Notes under the pieces: generated by a model
Told to the model about the DNA's origin: nothing
The model's input: only the letters and a program-made list of their open reading frames with translations
The model's database searches: none
Part shown: piece by piece, positions 20,398-29,838 of the stretch
Layout: every line of letters starts with the position of its first letter
Numbering within the stretch: the stretch's first letter is position 1
Program-made: the position numbers and the translations under genes
Assembly: GCA_023205875.1 (NCBI GenBank)
Contig: CP060756.1
Span: 248,001 to 312,000, forward strand
Reading direction: 5' to 3'
DNA: 64,000 nucleotides
DNA from: Chloropicon primus
Taxonomy: Eukaryota > Chlorophyta > Chloropicophyceae > Chloropicales > Chloropicaceae

Positions 20398-21372
20398 ATG
20401 GCGTCACTGATGACGGAGGAGGTGATCTTCCTAGGGACGGGGGTGAGCACGGGGCTGCCTCGGCTGAGCTGCATTCTGCAGAAGGAGAAGGCGCAATGCA
20501 AGGTGTGCCAGCAAGCTTGGAGGGATCCGTTTGACAAGAATTATCGTTGCAACGTTTCCGTCCTGGTGAGGTGCAGGAGGCCTGGGACGGAGGAGAGGGT
20601 GACCGTCATGATCGATGCGGGGAAGACGATGAGGGATGCGGCCTTGAGGTGGTTCCCGAGGCACGGGGTGACCGGAATCGACGCGGTGTTGCTGACGCAC
20701 GGGCACGCGGACGCTTGCGGAGGCATGGACGATCTCAGGGACTTCACTAGCTTCGTCAAGGGCCCGCGGGGGGCTCAAGACAAGGACAGGAAGTCCGGTG
20801 CCGCCGGGATCAAGAGCGGCTACTTCGGGCTGCAGCGCGAGCTGCCAGTGTTCTTGAACCAAGAAACGTTCGACGTGTGCCGGGGCGCTTATCCGTACCT
20901 TGTCCCCGCCCTCAGGCAGGACTCGTGTCCGCGGCGGGTCGCGAGCCTGCGGTGGGAGGTGATAGACAACAACTCCGACTTCGAGATCCTGGGCGTCAAG
21001 ATCGTTCCACTTCCAGTGCTGCACGGCGGATCGTACGTTTGCCTCGGGTTCAGCTTCGATGGAGGCAAGTTTGTGTACCTGAGTGATGTCTCCGAGGTCC
21101 AGCCGCCCATTATGGCCCAGCTGGAGTCGTACTCGATCGAAACCCTGATTCTGGACTGCCTTGACAGGGGCACGAGCCCGTCCCACTTCTGCCTGCCCGA
21201 CACCTTAGCCCTGGTCCGGAAGCTGAGGCCTCAAAAGACACTTCTGGTCGGCATGTCCTGCGAACTCGGCTTGCACGATGAAGTGAACGAGGAGCTACGG
21301 GAGCTTCTTTCGACGGAAGGCTTGGACGTGCAGCTCGCTCACGATGGGCTCAGCATTAAAATCAAACCATAA
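20398..21372 (+). CDS. PhnP-like metallo-beta-lactamase-fold hydrolase
   Basis: A 324-residue intronless protein of the PhnP-like MBL subfamily found across eukaryotes and bacteria. It starts with the family's FLGTGVSTGLPRLSC, followed by a cysteine pair CKVCQQAW that is typical of the eukaryotic members, then the strand IDAG, the metal-binding motif LTHGHADACGGMDDLR (HxHxDH-like, with Ala and Cys after Asp), a later PVLHG with a ligand His, and YLSDVS with a ligand Asp. PhnP itself hydrolyses cyclic phosphodiesters; the substrate of these eukaryotic members is unknown. Start: ATG at 20398 within a short tandem GCGTCACTGATG duplication that also supplies a second in-frame ATG at 20410, which could equally be used. 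Confidence 0.85.
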   Translation: MASLMTEEVIFLGTGVSTGLPRLSCILQKEKAQCKVCQQAWRDPFDKNYRCNVSVLVRCRRPGTEERVTVMIDAGKTMRDAALRWFPRHGVTGIDAVLLTHGHADACGGMDDLRDFTSFVKGPRGAQDKDRKSGAAGIKSGYFGLQRELPVFLNQETFDVCRGAYPYLVPALRQDSCPRRVASLRWEVIDNNSDFEILGVKIVPLPVLHGGSYVCLGFSFDGGKFVYLSDVSEVQPPIMAQLESYSIETLILDCLDRGTSPSHFCLPDTLALVRKLRPQKTLLVGMSCELGLHDEVNEELRELLSTEGLDVQLAHDGLSIKIKP

Positions 21373-21410
21373 GTATAGTGTAATCTTCCTTTCACAATGA
21401 ATGTGAGACG

Positions 21411-21826
21411 CAATCAATCCATTCCCAGGGGAAGCCAGGCCCTCCTCCACAATCAGTCTCGTGGCCCAATCAATCCATTCCCAGGGGAACCACCCAGCAG
21501 AAAGCCAGGCCCTCCTCCTCCACAATCAGTCTCGTGGCCCAATCAATCCATTCCCAGGGGAACCACCCAGCAGAAAGCCAGGCCCTCCTCCTCCACAATC
21601 AGTCTCGTGGCCCAATCAATCCATTCCCAGGGGAACCACCCAGCAGAAAGCCAGGCCCTCCTCCTCCACAATCAGTCTCGTGGCCCAATCAATCCATTCC
21701 CAGGGGAACCACCCAGCAGAAAGCCAGGCCCTCCTCCTCCACAATCAGTCTCGTGGCCCAATCAATCCATTCCCAGGGGAACCACCCAGCAGAAAGCCAG
21801 GCCCTCCTCCTCCACAATCAGTCTGG
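21411..21826. repeat. 73-bp minisatellite, about 5.7 copies
   Basis: Tandem units starting CAATCAATCCATTCCCAGGG at about 21411, 21467, 21540, 21613, 21686 and 21759. The first copy is short (56 bp, lacking the CCACCCAGCAGA part); the next four are full 73-bp units and appear identical; the last is cut by the oligoribonuclease start. The unit has no stop in any forward frame, and 73 is not a multiple of three, so all three frames run open through the array. The near-identity of units suggests recent expansion. Confidence 0.95.
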
Positions 21827-21829
21827 CCG

Positions 21830-22690
21830 ATGGCGGTTAGGTGCAGACTGGAAGGAGGACGGCTGTGGGGGCTGCAGAGGGGCGTACTAGCGAGGGGCAG
21901 AAGCTTGAGTATAGTTGCCGGGAGTCGAAGGGAGGCGCACCGTGTCGTTATGCGGCGCCATCTGGTGAACGGTGCGACGTCGTCGTCGGACGAAGACGAG
22001 GCAACGTCTGTGCCCTCTTCGTCGACGACCTCGAACCTGTTCTCTGCCTTGGACGGTCTGGACGACGAGAAGCTCGAGGAAGAGGTGTCGTCCCTGCGGC
22101 CGCCTCCGGCGAGGGAGCCACGGAAGGTCAAGGGGGCGCTTGTCTGGATTGACTTGGAGATGACAGGTCTCGAGGTGGAGAACCACACGATCATTGAGAT
22201 AGCTTGCTTGGTGACGGATGGGAACCTGGATGCCAAGCACATCGGGCCCTCGCTGGTGATTCATCAAAGCGAGGATGCGATCGCGGGCATGAACGAGTGG
22301 TCCAAGGAGCACCACGCGAAGAGTGGCCTGACAGAGAGGGTGAGGCAGAGCCGGGTCACTATGGAGGAGGCCGAGGCCGAGGTCTTGAAGTTCGTGCAGA
22401 AGCACACCGAGGCTGGGAGGGCCCAGCTCGCGGGCAACAGCGTCCACACGGACTACGCCTTTCTCCGCAGGTACATGCCACGGCTCCACGCTTATCTTGA
22501 CTACAAGCTGGTCGATGTCACGACCGTGAAGGAGCTGGCACGGCGCTGGTTCCCCAGGGAATTCAGGAAGAGGCCTCGCAAGACCTTGCAGCACACGGCG
22601 ATGAGCGACATCGAGGAGAGCTTGGAGGAGCTCAAGTACTACAAGACCAGGATGTTCAAGAGGATCAAAAAAAGCAACGGAGGCTATTGA
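21830..22690 (+). CDS. ORN: Oligoribonuclease (REXO2/Orn), mitochondrial-type N-terminus
   Basis: A 286-residue 3'-5' exonuclease of the DEDDh class that degrades 2-5 nt RNAs. Exo I is WIDLEMTGLEVENHTIIEIA (Asp, Glu), Exo II HTDYAFLRRYMP preceded by LAGNSVHTDY, then LDYKLVDVTTVKELARRW, and Exo III HTAMSDIEESLEELKYY (His, Asp): all DEDDh residues are present. About 90 residues precede the core, with an Arg-rich, acid-free start (MAVRCRLEGGRLWGLQRGVL), consistent with a mitochondrial presequence, then an acidic linker. The frame stays open upstream through the 73-bp minisatellite to 21461, but that part has no sign of coding selection, so I start at the ATG at 21830, four bases after the array. 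Confidence 0.95.
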   Translation: MAVRCRLEGGRLWGLQRGVLARGRSLSIVAGSRREAHRVVMRRHLVNGATSSSDEDEATSVPSSSTTSNLFSALDGLDDEKLEEEVSSLRPPPAREPRKVKGALVWIDLEMTGLEVENHTIIEIACLVTDGNLDAKHIGPSLVIHQSEDAIAGMNEWSKEHHAKSGLTERVRQSRVTMEEAEAEVLKFVQKHTEAGRAQLAGNSVHTDYAFLRRYMPRLHAYLDYKLVDVTTVKELARRWFPREFRKRPRKTLQHTAMSDIEESLEELKYYKTRMFKRIKKSNGGY

Positions 22691-22706
22691 ATCGTCCTAA
22701 AGTATT

Positions 22707-25700
22707 TTAACGGGAAAAGTTACTCCAGAGAAAATGTTCCCCTTCAGAAAGACTGTAGTCCTTTCCGTCGAGGTGCACGGACAGCTTCTGCCCCGCCTCC
22801 ATCCGGCTCAGAGAGAGAGACGACAGCCACACCAAGAGGTTCGATGAAGCTTCCTTGTCACCCCCGCAGAGATCCAGCAATCCACCTAGTGGGACAACGG
22901 CAGGTCGGGCGAGGATAACCACGAAAGTGGAGCCCTCTGGGCCCACCTGGCACTCCTCCTCGATCAGGGTGACAGAGTAAGCCGGCCTCTCCGAGACCGG
23001 CTTCGGAGCAACCCCGAAAGCTTGGGTAAAGTAGTCCTTCTTGCTGGCAAAGACCTTGTCGAGGCCCTTGTCGCCGATCTTGTAAAAGATATCGACCTTA
23101 TCCGAGAGCTCCAACTTGCCCTTCTTCCTCAACTTCTGCACTCTGTTGACAACCTCCCTCGCAGTCCCTGCCGCCAGGAGCTCCTCGTCGAGCTTCAGGT
23201 CCAAGATCACGAGAACGTCGCCGTCGCCGGCAGCGTCGATATTCTTGGGGTCCGCACCTTCAGGGATCTGGAATTCTCTGGTGATGTTGATATCCCCGGC
23301 CGTGAGCACGTGTCCCTCAATTGTGATTTCACCTTGGGTCTCGAACTCGCTGATTGCCGCGGCATCCAGTCCCTTGATGCCCTTTGCGACCTTGCCCATG
23401 TCCTTCCCCAAACGCTTGCCAAGAGCACCCCAATCTGGCATCGCCTTTGGTGTGCAGAATTTCGCAACGTCTGCCGAGCTCTTAATCGTCCTCACGTTGA
23501 TCTCCTCGCTGAGGTACACTTGAAGCTCCCCGGTGACATCCTCAAGGTATTCCTGGTCCGGATGAACCACTGTCATCTCTTTCAGAGGAAGCTTGGTTGG
23601 CCTCACTTGCCTGTCCCTGATAACTCTCGCGTACTCGATGACTTTTTGCATCCTTTCGACAGCCCTCTGAATCTTTTCGTCTGCCTTCTGCCTCTTCTGT
23701 GGGTCTGGGAACAGCTCCCAGTGCACACTCAAGTTTTCCTTGGTCAAGCACTTGTTCAAGTTCTTGTACATGAACTCCGTCAGGTAAGGCGTGAACGGCG
23801 CCATGACCTTGCACAGCGTCATGAGAACGTCAAACGTCACGGCAAGGGCCATCTTCGCGTCTTCCGTTCCGTTGGCTCCCTTCATTCTCTTTCTGTTGAA
23901 CCTAACGTACACATTTGTGAGGTTGTCGATGAACTTCACGAGGTAAGGCAAAACGGTGTACAGGCGGTAGGCTTCCATCTCTTGCTTGACGTATTCCACC
24001 AAACTCGTCGTGGAAGCAATCATCCATCTGTCCAACACATTCGAAGCTTGGTTCAAGTCAACATCGTTTGGGTTGAAATCAACCTTTGCGTCCTGGAAGA
24101 GCCTCTGGGCATTCTGGACGAAGAATCTGTACGCATTGTACCACGGCAAGAAAACTTCTTTAACCACGCCCAGGACCCCATCTTCCTTGAATTTGAGAGA
24201 CTCCGCTCTCACGACGGGGGAGTTCACAAGGTACATCCTCAATGCATCCGCGCCATAAGCATTCACGACCAGCTTTGGATCAGGGTAATTCTTCAGCCTT
24301 TTACTCATTTTCTTTCCATCGGAGGCCAGCACAAGTCCGTTGCAGATTAGATTCTTGAAAGGCGGCTTGTCGAAGAGAGCCGTGGACAGGACCATCAACG
24401 TGTAGAACCAACCTCTCGTCTGGTCGATTCCCTCGGCAATGAAATGAGCAGGGAAGCATTCCTCGAACTTCTCCTTGTTCTCGAAGGGGTAGTGCTGCTG
24501 GGCGTAAGGCATGCTTCCACTCTCGAACCAGCAATCGAAGACCTCGGGAATCCTTCTCAGAACTCCCTTGCCCTGCTTCGAGGGGATCTCAATCTTGTCG
24601 ATAAAGTGGCTGTGCAAATCCGTGACCTTGTGCCCAGAAAGCTCCTGCAGCTCTTGGATCGACCCGATCACAACGATCTCCTCACCGTCCTCGCTCATCC
24701 AGATGGGGATTGGAGTTCCCCAGTACCTGTTCCTGGAGATCGCCCAGTCATGCGCGTTTTCAAGCCAGTTGTGAAACCTTTTCTCCTTCACGTAAGCTGG
24801 CACCCAGTACGTCTGGTTGTTATTCTTCACAAGCTTGTCCTTGAATGACTCCACCTTAATGAACCAGCTTGGCACTGCCCTGTAAATCAAGGGGGTGTCC
24901 GATCTCCAGCAGTGTGGGTAGGAGTGAAGAAGGTTCGAAGAATCGACGAGACGTCCGGCGTTCTTGAGGTGCTTTATGATCTCCTTGTCCGCGTCCTTGA
25001 GGTACTTTCCACTGAAGTCCGAGACCACCGGCAAAAAGCAGCCGTTCGCATCTAAGGGATCGGGCAAGGTTTCACCCTTGCGAACCACGCCGTGCTTCAG
25101 GCACACCCTGTAATCATCCTCACCATACGCGGGCGCTTGGTGCACGATGCCGGTACCCGCGTCGTCCGTCACGTAGGTGTCCGAGCAGACCTGGAATGCT
25201 CCGGTTTCCCCAAGCTCCTTGAAGTAAGGGAAGAGCGGCTCGTACTTCTTTCCAACGAGGGTGGAGCCCTTGAACTTGTCGAGGATCTTGAAGCCCTCCT
25301 TCGGCTCCTCGCCCTCCTTGCCCTTGCCCTTCTTCTTCTTCTTCTTTTCCTGGGGCACGGCCCCGGGGATGGAGGACAGCCTGCTCTCCGCCACAATGTA
25401 CACCTTCCCCGTCTTTGGGTCCTGCACCTTGAGGTAATCGAACTCTGGGTGGACGCAAAGCGCGAGGTTGCTCGGGAGGGTCCAGGGCGTCGTCGTCCAA
25501 GCCACCATGGCCGCTCCGTCCTCCGCGCCGACCAAGGGGAAGTTCACAACGACAGCGGGGTCCTGCACGTCCTTGTAGTTCTGGCCAACCTCGAAGTTCG
25601 AAAGCGGGGTCGTGCAAGCCGTCGAGTAGGGCATGACCTTGAAGCCCTGGTACACCAGGTCTTTCTCGTACAGCTGCTTGAAGACCCACCACACGCTCTC

Positions 25701-26180
25701 CATGAAGGGGGGGTCGAGGGTCTTGTAGTCGTTCTCGAAGTCGATCCATCTTCCGAGTCGGATGACCGAGGTCTCCCACTCCTTGGAGTACCTCATCACG
25801 ATCCCCCTGCACTCCTCGTTGTACTTGTCGATGCCCAGCTTCATCACACCCTCCTTGCCCGAAATCCCAAGCTTCTTGTCGATCTCGAACTCGATCGGCA
25901 GGCCGTGGCAGTCCCAGCCGAAGCGCCTCGTCACGTGGTAGCCCGCACTACAAGCGTACCGGGTCACAATGTCCTTGATCGTGCCGGCGAGGATGTGCCC
26001 GTAGTGAGGCAAACCCGTCGCGAACGGCGGACCATCGTAAAACACGTACTCCGGCCTCCCCTCCGACCGGCGAAGCTGCTCCTTGAACGCATCCAGCTTC
26101 TCCCAGTCCTCCAGGATCTCCTCCTCAGTCTTCGAAAAGCTGAAGTTGTAGGTGTCCTTCACGCTATCGAAAGCGCTCAT
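22707..26180 (-). CDS. IARS: Isoleucyl-tRNA synthetase, cytosolic eukaryotic type
   Basis: A 1157-residue class I synthetase in one exon. The HIGH-type motif is PHYGHILAG (about residues 58-66), the KMSKS loop is GKKMSKRLKNYPDP (about 622-635), and the conserved AHDWAISRNRYWGTPIPIW lies between. The CP1 editing domain is present (TPWTLPSNLALCVHP, GTGIVHQAPAYGEDDY). After the anticodon-binding region comes the long C-terminal extension typical of eukaryotic cytosolic IleRS. A Lys run (EKKKKKKGKG) interrupts the editing domain at about 280, a common insert. No organelle signal; the start MSAFDSVKDTYNFSF is typical. Convergent with the oligoribonuclease gene (16 bp between stops). Confidence 0.97.
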   Translation of the reverse strand: MSAFDSVKDTYNFSFSKTEEEILEDWEKLDAFKEQLRRSEGRPEYVFYDGPPFATGLPHYGHILAGTIKDIVTRYACSAGYHVTRRFGWDCHGLPIEFEIDKKLGISGKEGVMKLGIDKYNEECRGIVMRYSKEWETSVIRLGRWIDFENDYKTLDPPFMESVWWVFKQLYEKDLVYQGFKVMPYSTACTTPLSNFEVGQNYKDVQDPAVVVNFPLVGAEDGAAMVAWTTTPWTLPSNLALCVHPEFDYLKVQDPKTGKVYIVAESRLSSIPGAVPQEKKKKKKGKGKEGEEPKEGFKILDKFKGSTLVGKKYEPLFPYFKELGETGAFQVCSDTYVTDDAGTGIVHQAPAYGEDDYRVCLKHGVVRKGETLPDPLDANGCFLPVVSDFSGKYLKDADKEIIKHLKNAGRLVDSSNLLHSYPHCWRSDTPLIYRAVPSWFIKVESFKDKLVKNNNQTYWVPAYVKEKRFHNWLENAHDWAISRNRYWGTPIPIWMSEDGEEIVVIGSIQELQELSGHKVTDLHSHFIDKIEIPSKQGKGVLRRIPEVFDCWFESGSMPYAQQHYPFENKEKFEECFPAHFIAEGIDQTRGWFYTLMVLSTALFDKPPFKNLICNGLVLASDGKKMSKRLKNYPDPKLVVNAYGADALRMYLVNSPVVRAESLKFKEDGVLGVVKEVFLPWYNAYRFFVQNAQRLFQDAKVDFNPNDVDLNQASNVLDRWMIASTTSLVEYVKQEMEAYRLYTVLPYLVKFIDNLTNVYVRFNRKRMKGANGTEDAKMALAVTFDVLMTLCKVMAPFTPYLTEFMYKNLNKCLTKENLSVHWELFPDPQKRQKADEKIQRAVERMQKVIEYARVIRDRQVRPTKLPLKEMTVVHPDQEYLEDVTGELQVYLSEEINVRTIKSSADVAKFCTPKAMPDWGALGKRLGKDMGKVAKGIKGLDAAAISEFETQGEITIEGHVLTAGDINITREFQIPEGADPKNIDAAGDGDVLVILDLKLDEELLAAGTAREVVNRVQKLRKKGKLELSDKVDIFYKIGDKGLDKVFASKKDYFTQAFGVAPKPVSERPAYSVTLIEEECQVGPEGSTFVVILARPAVVPLGGLLDLCGGDKEASSNLLVWLSSLSLSRMEAGQKLSVHLDGKDYSLSEGEHFLWSNFSR

Positions 26181-26810
26181 CCTTCACAAACACACAACCC
26201 AAAGCAACAAAAACAAAAACAAAACTTCCTCTCCTCACCTCTCCCTCTCCTCAAACCCTCACCCGAGCGTCGTCTCTTTCAAGCGACGGCTCTTTCGAAA
26301 GAGCAAGACACGATGCTTCCGTGCGTCGCGTCCTCGAACTCTCCACCCCCCCGTCGCGACCCTCCGTCCTCGTTAAAGCCAAAGACCTCTCCCAGATCGA
26401 TCGCGATCGATCGGCGGCGATTGTTCCCCTCCCCTCTGAAAAGAAAAAATAAAATTTTCGGGTTTGACTCAGACTCTGGGAATTGATACGTTGAGACACA
26501 CCTGGAGGAGCAAGGCCAAGGCGGTGTCTTTGGACGAGAAAAGGGCCAAGAGTTGAACCAAAACGGTGATAGAGGAATACAAAGGCGAGGCTACGTCTCG
26601 AGGGCTTTCCGTAGGTACCAGGATTGTGGGATTTGACGACCGGGAAGGCCCCAAAGGTCGCGTCTTTGCCTTGCGTGCGTGGGATTGTGGGAAGGCGAGG
26701 CGGTCAGCGAAGGGCTTGCCTCTGGGGCGAGGGTGATGGAGTGAGTTCGCCGCTTGTGCACACGCCGCGAGACCAAGAGAGACCGAGTCGCGAACAGGAA
26801 AGGGGGGAGG
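26181..26810. other. Divergent intergenic region between IleRS and CNB-protein genes
   Basis: About 630 bp. Contains a palindromic element near 26293, a GATCGATCGCGATCGATC palindromic tract near 26396-26412 and an A-rich run near 26440. No gene seen. Confidence 0.5.
26284..26308 (-). promoter_or_regulatory. Copy of a dispersed palindromic element
   Basis: On the minus strand: CTCTTTCGAAAGAGCCGTCG, about 105 bp upstream of the IleRS ATG and in its orientation. A partial second copy (CTTTCAAGCGACG on +) abuts it. Confidence 0.5.
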
Positions 26811-28160
26811 ATGTCAGACCAGCAGTGGCTGGTGGAGGACGACGGTCCACCGCTGGAGACGGATGGAATCGATAGGGACACGGAGCAGTGGAAGAGGGGG
26901 GCCAGGCGGGCCAAGGCCGAGAGCACCTTCCGGAGCAGCCACGCCTCGCACAGGTTCGACAAGCAGAGGGACGTTCTGATCAAGGGGTGTGTCGAGCGAA
27001 GCGACGAGGATTGCATGATTCTGGAGGAAATTTTGGGCGACGTCAAGTTCGCTTCCTCCCTCCCCTTCGCGAAGCGTTTGGAGGTCTGCAAGGCCATGCT
27101 TTACGAGGTGGTGCCCAAGAACACCATGCTTTTCAACGAGGGAGACGTGGGGGAGGAGTTCTTCATCATTCTGTCGGGCTCCACGACGGTGTCGACTTTT
27201 GACAACGAGACGCAGCAGAACACGGATATCGCGACGCTGTACGCCGGAGACAGTTTCGGAGAGCTCGCTCTCCTGAGTGACAAGAACTTCAGGCAGGCCA
27301 GCGTGACGACCAGAGAGACCTGCGAGTTCGTCAAGCTGACGAAGAACGACTTTGACTCCATCCTGAAGACCTACAGCGTGAAGGAGCTCGGCGAGAAGAT
27401 ACAGTACCTCAAGATGATCCCCATGTTCGAGAGCCTGGACCACAGCGCCTTGCAGAGTCTGGCGTACGTGCTGACGATTCGGGAATACGACAGGAAGAAC
27501 ATCATCGTGCAGCAGGGAGATGAGCTGGACGAGATGTTTTTCGTGGTCAGCGGGACGTGCAAAGTAGTGAGGGAGGTGCCAAACTTCTTCAAGTCAAAAG
27601 GGAACGTGCATCTGAAGTTCGACATCACCAACTACAACCAGCACTTGGGTGCGGGAGCCTTTTTGAGACTGGAGGAGCTCACCAAGACCGATTCGAGCCA
27701 AGACTACCTCTCGAGCAAGAAGAGCACGAAGAAGGGGGTCGAGAACAAGGAGACGGGGGAAGGGAAGGCCCTTTGGTCAGGGGAGAGCAGGAACACGACC
27801 TTGACGATGTCGAGGGCGGAGAGGTCCCTCCCAACCCTCTTCCTCGAGATCGGGACCCTCTCCCAGTACGACTACTTTGCTGACATGGCCGTGATAAAGA
27901 AAGTCAAGCAGCACGAAACGGTCATCACGCTGTCGAAGACGACCTGCTACGTCCTGAACAAGTGGGACCTCCTGAGGCGTGTCGACAAGAGAACGATGAG
28001 CGCGTTGATGGAGAGCAGCGAGAGGCCCATCCCAAACGACGAATCGCTCAGGAAGGAGTACCTGAAAGCAAAGCAGTGGGACCAGTACAAGTCAGAACTG
28101 GTTGCCGACATCATCAAACAGAAGAAACACGTCAAGGCATTGTTCAGAGGACGGCGATAG
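26811..28160 (+). CDS. Tandem cyclic-nucleotide-binding-domain protein
   Basis: A 449-residue protein with two CNB domains and no kinase, channel or exchange-factor domain. The first (about residues 85-200) has NEGDVGEEFFIILSG and the phosphate-binding cassette DSFGELALLSDKNFRQASV, with the FGEL..L....R.A residues expected for cNMP binding. The second (about 205-400) begins FESLDHSALQSLAYVLTI and has QQGDELDEMFFVVSG, then a long charged insertion (SSKKSTKKGVENKET) before its cassette; its cassette Y-D-Y-F-A-D-M-A-V lacks the GEL core, so ligand binding there is doubtful. The C-terminus is basic and helical. Architecture resembles cNMP-binding proteins such as CNBD2 or PKA regulatory subunits without a docking domain. 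Start: ATG of MSDQQW; upstream in-frame codons lack a better ATG context. Confidence 0.85.
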   Translation: MSDQQWLVEDDGPPLETDGIDRDTEQWKRGARRAKAESTFRSSHASHRFDKQRDVLIKGCVERSDEDCMILEEILGDVKFASSLPFAKRLEVCKAMLYEVVPKNTMLFNEGDVGEEFFIILSGSTTVSTFDNETQQNTDIATLYAGDSFGELALLSDKNFRQASVTTRETCEFVKLTKNDFDSILKTYSVKELGEKIQYLKMIPMFESLDHSALQSLAYVLTIREYDRKNIIVQQGDELDEMFFVVSGTCKVVREVPNFFKSKGNVHLKFDITNYNQHLGAGAFLRLEELTKTDSSQDYLSSKKSTKKGVENKETGEGKALWSGESRNTTLTMSRAERSLPTLFLEIGTLSQYDYFADMAVIKKVKQHETVITLSKTTCYVLNKWDLLRRVDKRTMSALMESSERPIPNDESLRKEYLKAKQWDQYKSELVADIIKQKKHVKALFRGRR

Positions 28161-28236
28161 GTTGAGGGTCTCCCTTGCTTTTGTACTTTTATGCAAACAA
28201 ATTTAATAAACATACAACCTTTACACTTCACGAATC

Positions 28237-29136
28237 TCAGGAGCACTCCGCGGTCCTCAAACCGGCCACCAGACTGAGGTATTCCGGGCAGTTGTCGGGC
28301 GTGATGTACCCGTGCCTGACCAAAAAGTCGAGGATAACGAGGTTGCAGTTCTGTTTGAACTCGTCCGTCTCCAAGACGGTGGCCATCACCCGTTCCACGG
28401 GCCAGAGCATGAATTCCTCGACCTCCCCGTCGTTGTTGCTTGGCGTGAAGCTGGCCGGCAGCTTGAGGTCGTAACAGAAGAGAACGTCCCGCTTCAGACC
28501 TCTCGCGCCCCCCCAGTTCACATCGCCCTCCTCCACGAGAAACTCGTAAGACACCGCACCAGCGGGCCTGGCCGTCTCCGCAAGGTCTTTGGGGACGTTG
28601 GCCTCCTCCTCGCACTCCTTTATCACGTTCTCCAAGAGGTAGAGGCCGTGGGGTTGTCCCCCGGCCACGAGGTGGTCTAACTTGCTCGGGGAGGTCGCCT
28701 TTGTCTTCGACCTCCGGGCCACCCACATGCTCTTCGAGCCGTCCCCGTGCTCCACGTACGCGCAGACGTGCACGCCGTACGCTTTCAGGCCAAAAAATGG
28801 GCAAGCTGCCCTCTCCATGAGGAAGAAGGGCTCCTGGTAGAAGCTCGAGGTTACCGGATACAGCTCGTCCCTCCAGCCCGTGATCGTCCCCTCCTCCCTC
28901 AGGGCCGCAAGTACTCTCGATACGGCCTCTGTCCTCTCCTTGGGACGCCGCAGCCGTTCTGCCAGCGTGACCCCGGATGCGGAAACCTCGAAGCACTCGT
29001 CGAAACGCTCGAGGCGCCTCGCAAAGTCCGACCTGCAGTACCCAGCGACCACGGCGTCCACTGTGAAGGGCAGGAGTCCCGCCGCCTGCCTTCCCTCCGC
29101 GTTCCCGGTATTGCACCTCCTCACCCACTTGTTCAT
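28237..29136 (-). CDS. NUDT20/24-type Nudix hydrolase (Tnr3-like, DUF4743 plus Nudix)
   Basis: A 299-residue protein with the N-terminal DUF4743 region (LLPFTVDAVVAGYCRSDFA, then LRRPKERTEAVSRVL and a central WRDELYPVTSSFY) followed by a Nudix domain (YGVHVCAYVEH, LDHLVAGGQPHG, ENVIKECEEEANVP). The variant Nudix box GGQP.G.....EN..KEC.EEA is the hallmark of the Tnr3/YJR142W/AtNUDX20-24 group, enzymes shown in yeast and plants to remove phosphate from damaged thiamine diphosphates. No thiamin pyrophosphokinase domain is fused. The ATG at 29136 (MNKWVRRCN) is used; one more in-frame TTG lies upstream. Its 5' flank is tandemly duplicated (see the repeat feature). Convergent with the CNB-protein gene (76 bp). 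Confidence 0.88.
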   Translation of the reverse strand: MNKWVRRCNTGNAEGRQAAGLLPFTVDAVVAGYCRSDFARRLERFDECFEVSASGVTLAERLRRPKERTEAVSRVLAALREEGTITGWRDELYPVTSSFYQEPFFLMERAACPFFGLKAYGVHVCAYVEHGDGSKSMWVARRSKTKATSPSKLDHLVAGGQPHGLYLLENVIKECEEEANVPKDLAETARPAGAVSYEFLVEEGDVNWGGARGLKRDVLFCYDLKLPASFTPSNNDGEVEEFMLWPVERVMATVLETDEFKQNCNLVILDFLVRHGYITPDNCPEYLSLVAGLRTAECS

Positions 29137-29838
29137 CCTGCGCAACCGATCGCTCCAACACCCTCACCTTTCCTCCCCCTTCGACTCGCACAACAACAAC
29201 AACAACAACAACAACAACACGATTCGCTGGGGATGAATCAGGTCGATCGCCAAGCCACCCAGGTGATGCTTGGGTCCACGGCAAGAGAACGAAGCGTTCT
29301 ATCGATCGTGACGCTCCTCCGTCGCAACCGACGCAACCGATCGCTCCAACACCCTCGCCTTTCCTCCCCCTTCGACTCGCACAACAACAACAACAACAAC
29401 AACACGATTCGCTGGGGATGAATCAGGTCGCTCGCCAAGCCACCCAGGTGATGCTTGGGTCCACAGCAAGAGAACGAAGCGTTCTATCGATCGTGACCCT
29501 CCTCCGTCGCAACCGACGCAACCGATCGCTCCAACACCCTCGCCTTTCCTCCCCCTTTCCTCTCCTCCTCTCCCCCTTCTCCCCTCTGCGATCGATCTCG
29601 CTGCTCGATCTGTCAAATTTGTCTTTTGATTATTTTGAGCGATGGATTGATGACGAGGAGGAAGGGTGAGGGTGGCGTCGGCCCAAAGGCGGTGGTGTAC
29701 GAGGACGAGGACGAGCGGTGGGTTGGGTTGGTGGCAAGAGGACTCGATGGCAATCCAGGGTATGAGAGGTTTAGACCTTTGGGAGGCGTAAGGGAGGACA
29801 CACACACACACACACACACACGAGCGGGAGGGAGCGAG
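29137..29838. other. Divergent intergenic region dominated by a tandem duplication
   Basis: About 700 bp. The first 420 bp are a tandem duplication of the Nudix gene's upstream flank; the rest holds a poly-pyrimidine stretch near 29548-29590 and (CA)n at about 29799-29820. Confidence 0.6.
29140..29560. repeat. Tandem duplication, about 190-bp unit, 2.2 copies
   Basis: Units start at GCAACCGATCGCTCCAACAC (about 29142, 29333 and 29517). Copies one and two differ at a few bases and in the number of AAC triplets (29200-29220 against 29382-29403), giving periods of about 191 and 184 bp; the third copy stops after about 40 bp. Each full unit contains TCGCCAAGCCACCCAGGTGA and TCTATCGATCGTGAC. Confidence 0.95.

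Noticed and set aside
21411-21826. Possible CRISPR array
   Set aside because: Units are contiguous and identical with no unique spacers, in a eukaryotic nuclear context; it is a minisatellite.
21461-21829. Proline-rich N-terminal domain of the oligoribonuclease encoded by the minisatellite
   Set aside because: All three frames are equally open, arguing against coding selection, and a good mitochondrial-type start lies right after the array.
23022-24350. 442-codon plus-strand frame inside the IleRS gene
   Set aside because: Antisense shadow; His/Leu/Val-rich composition without motifs.
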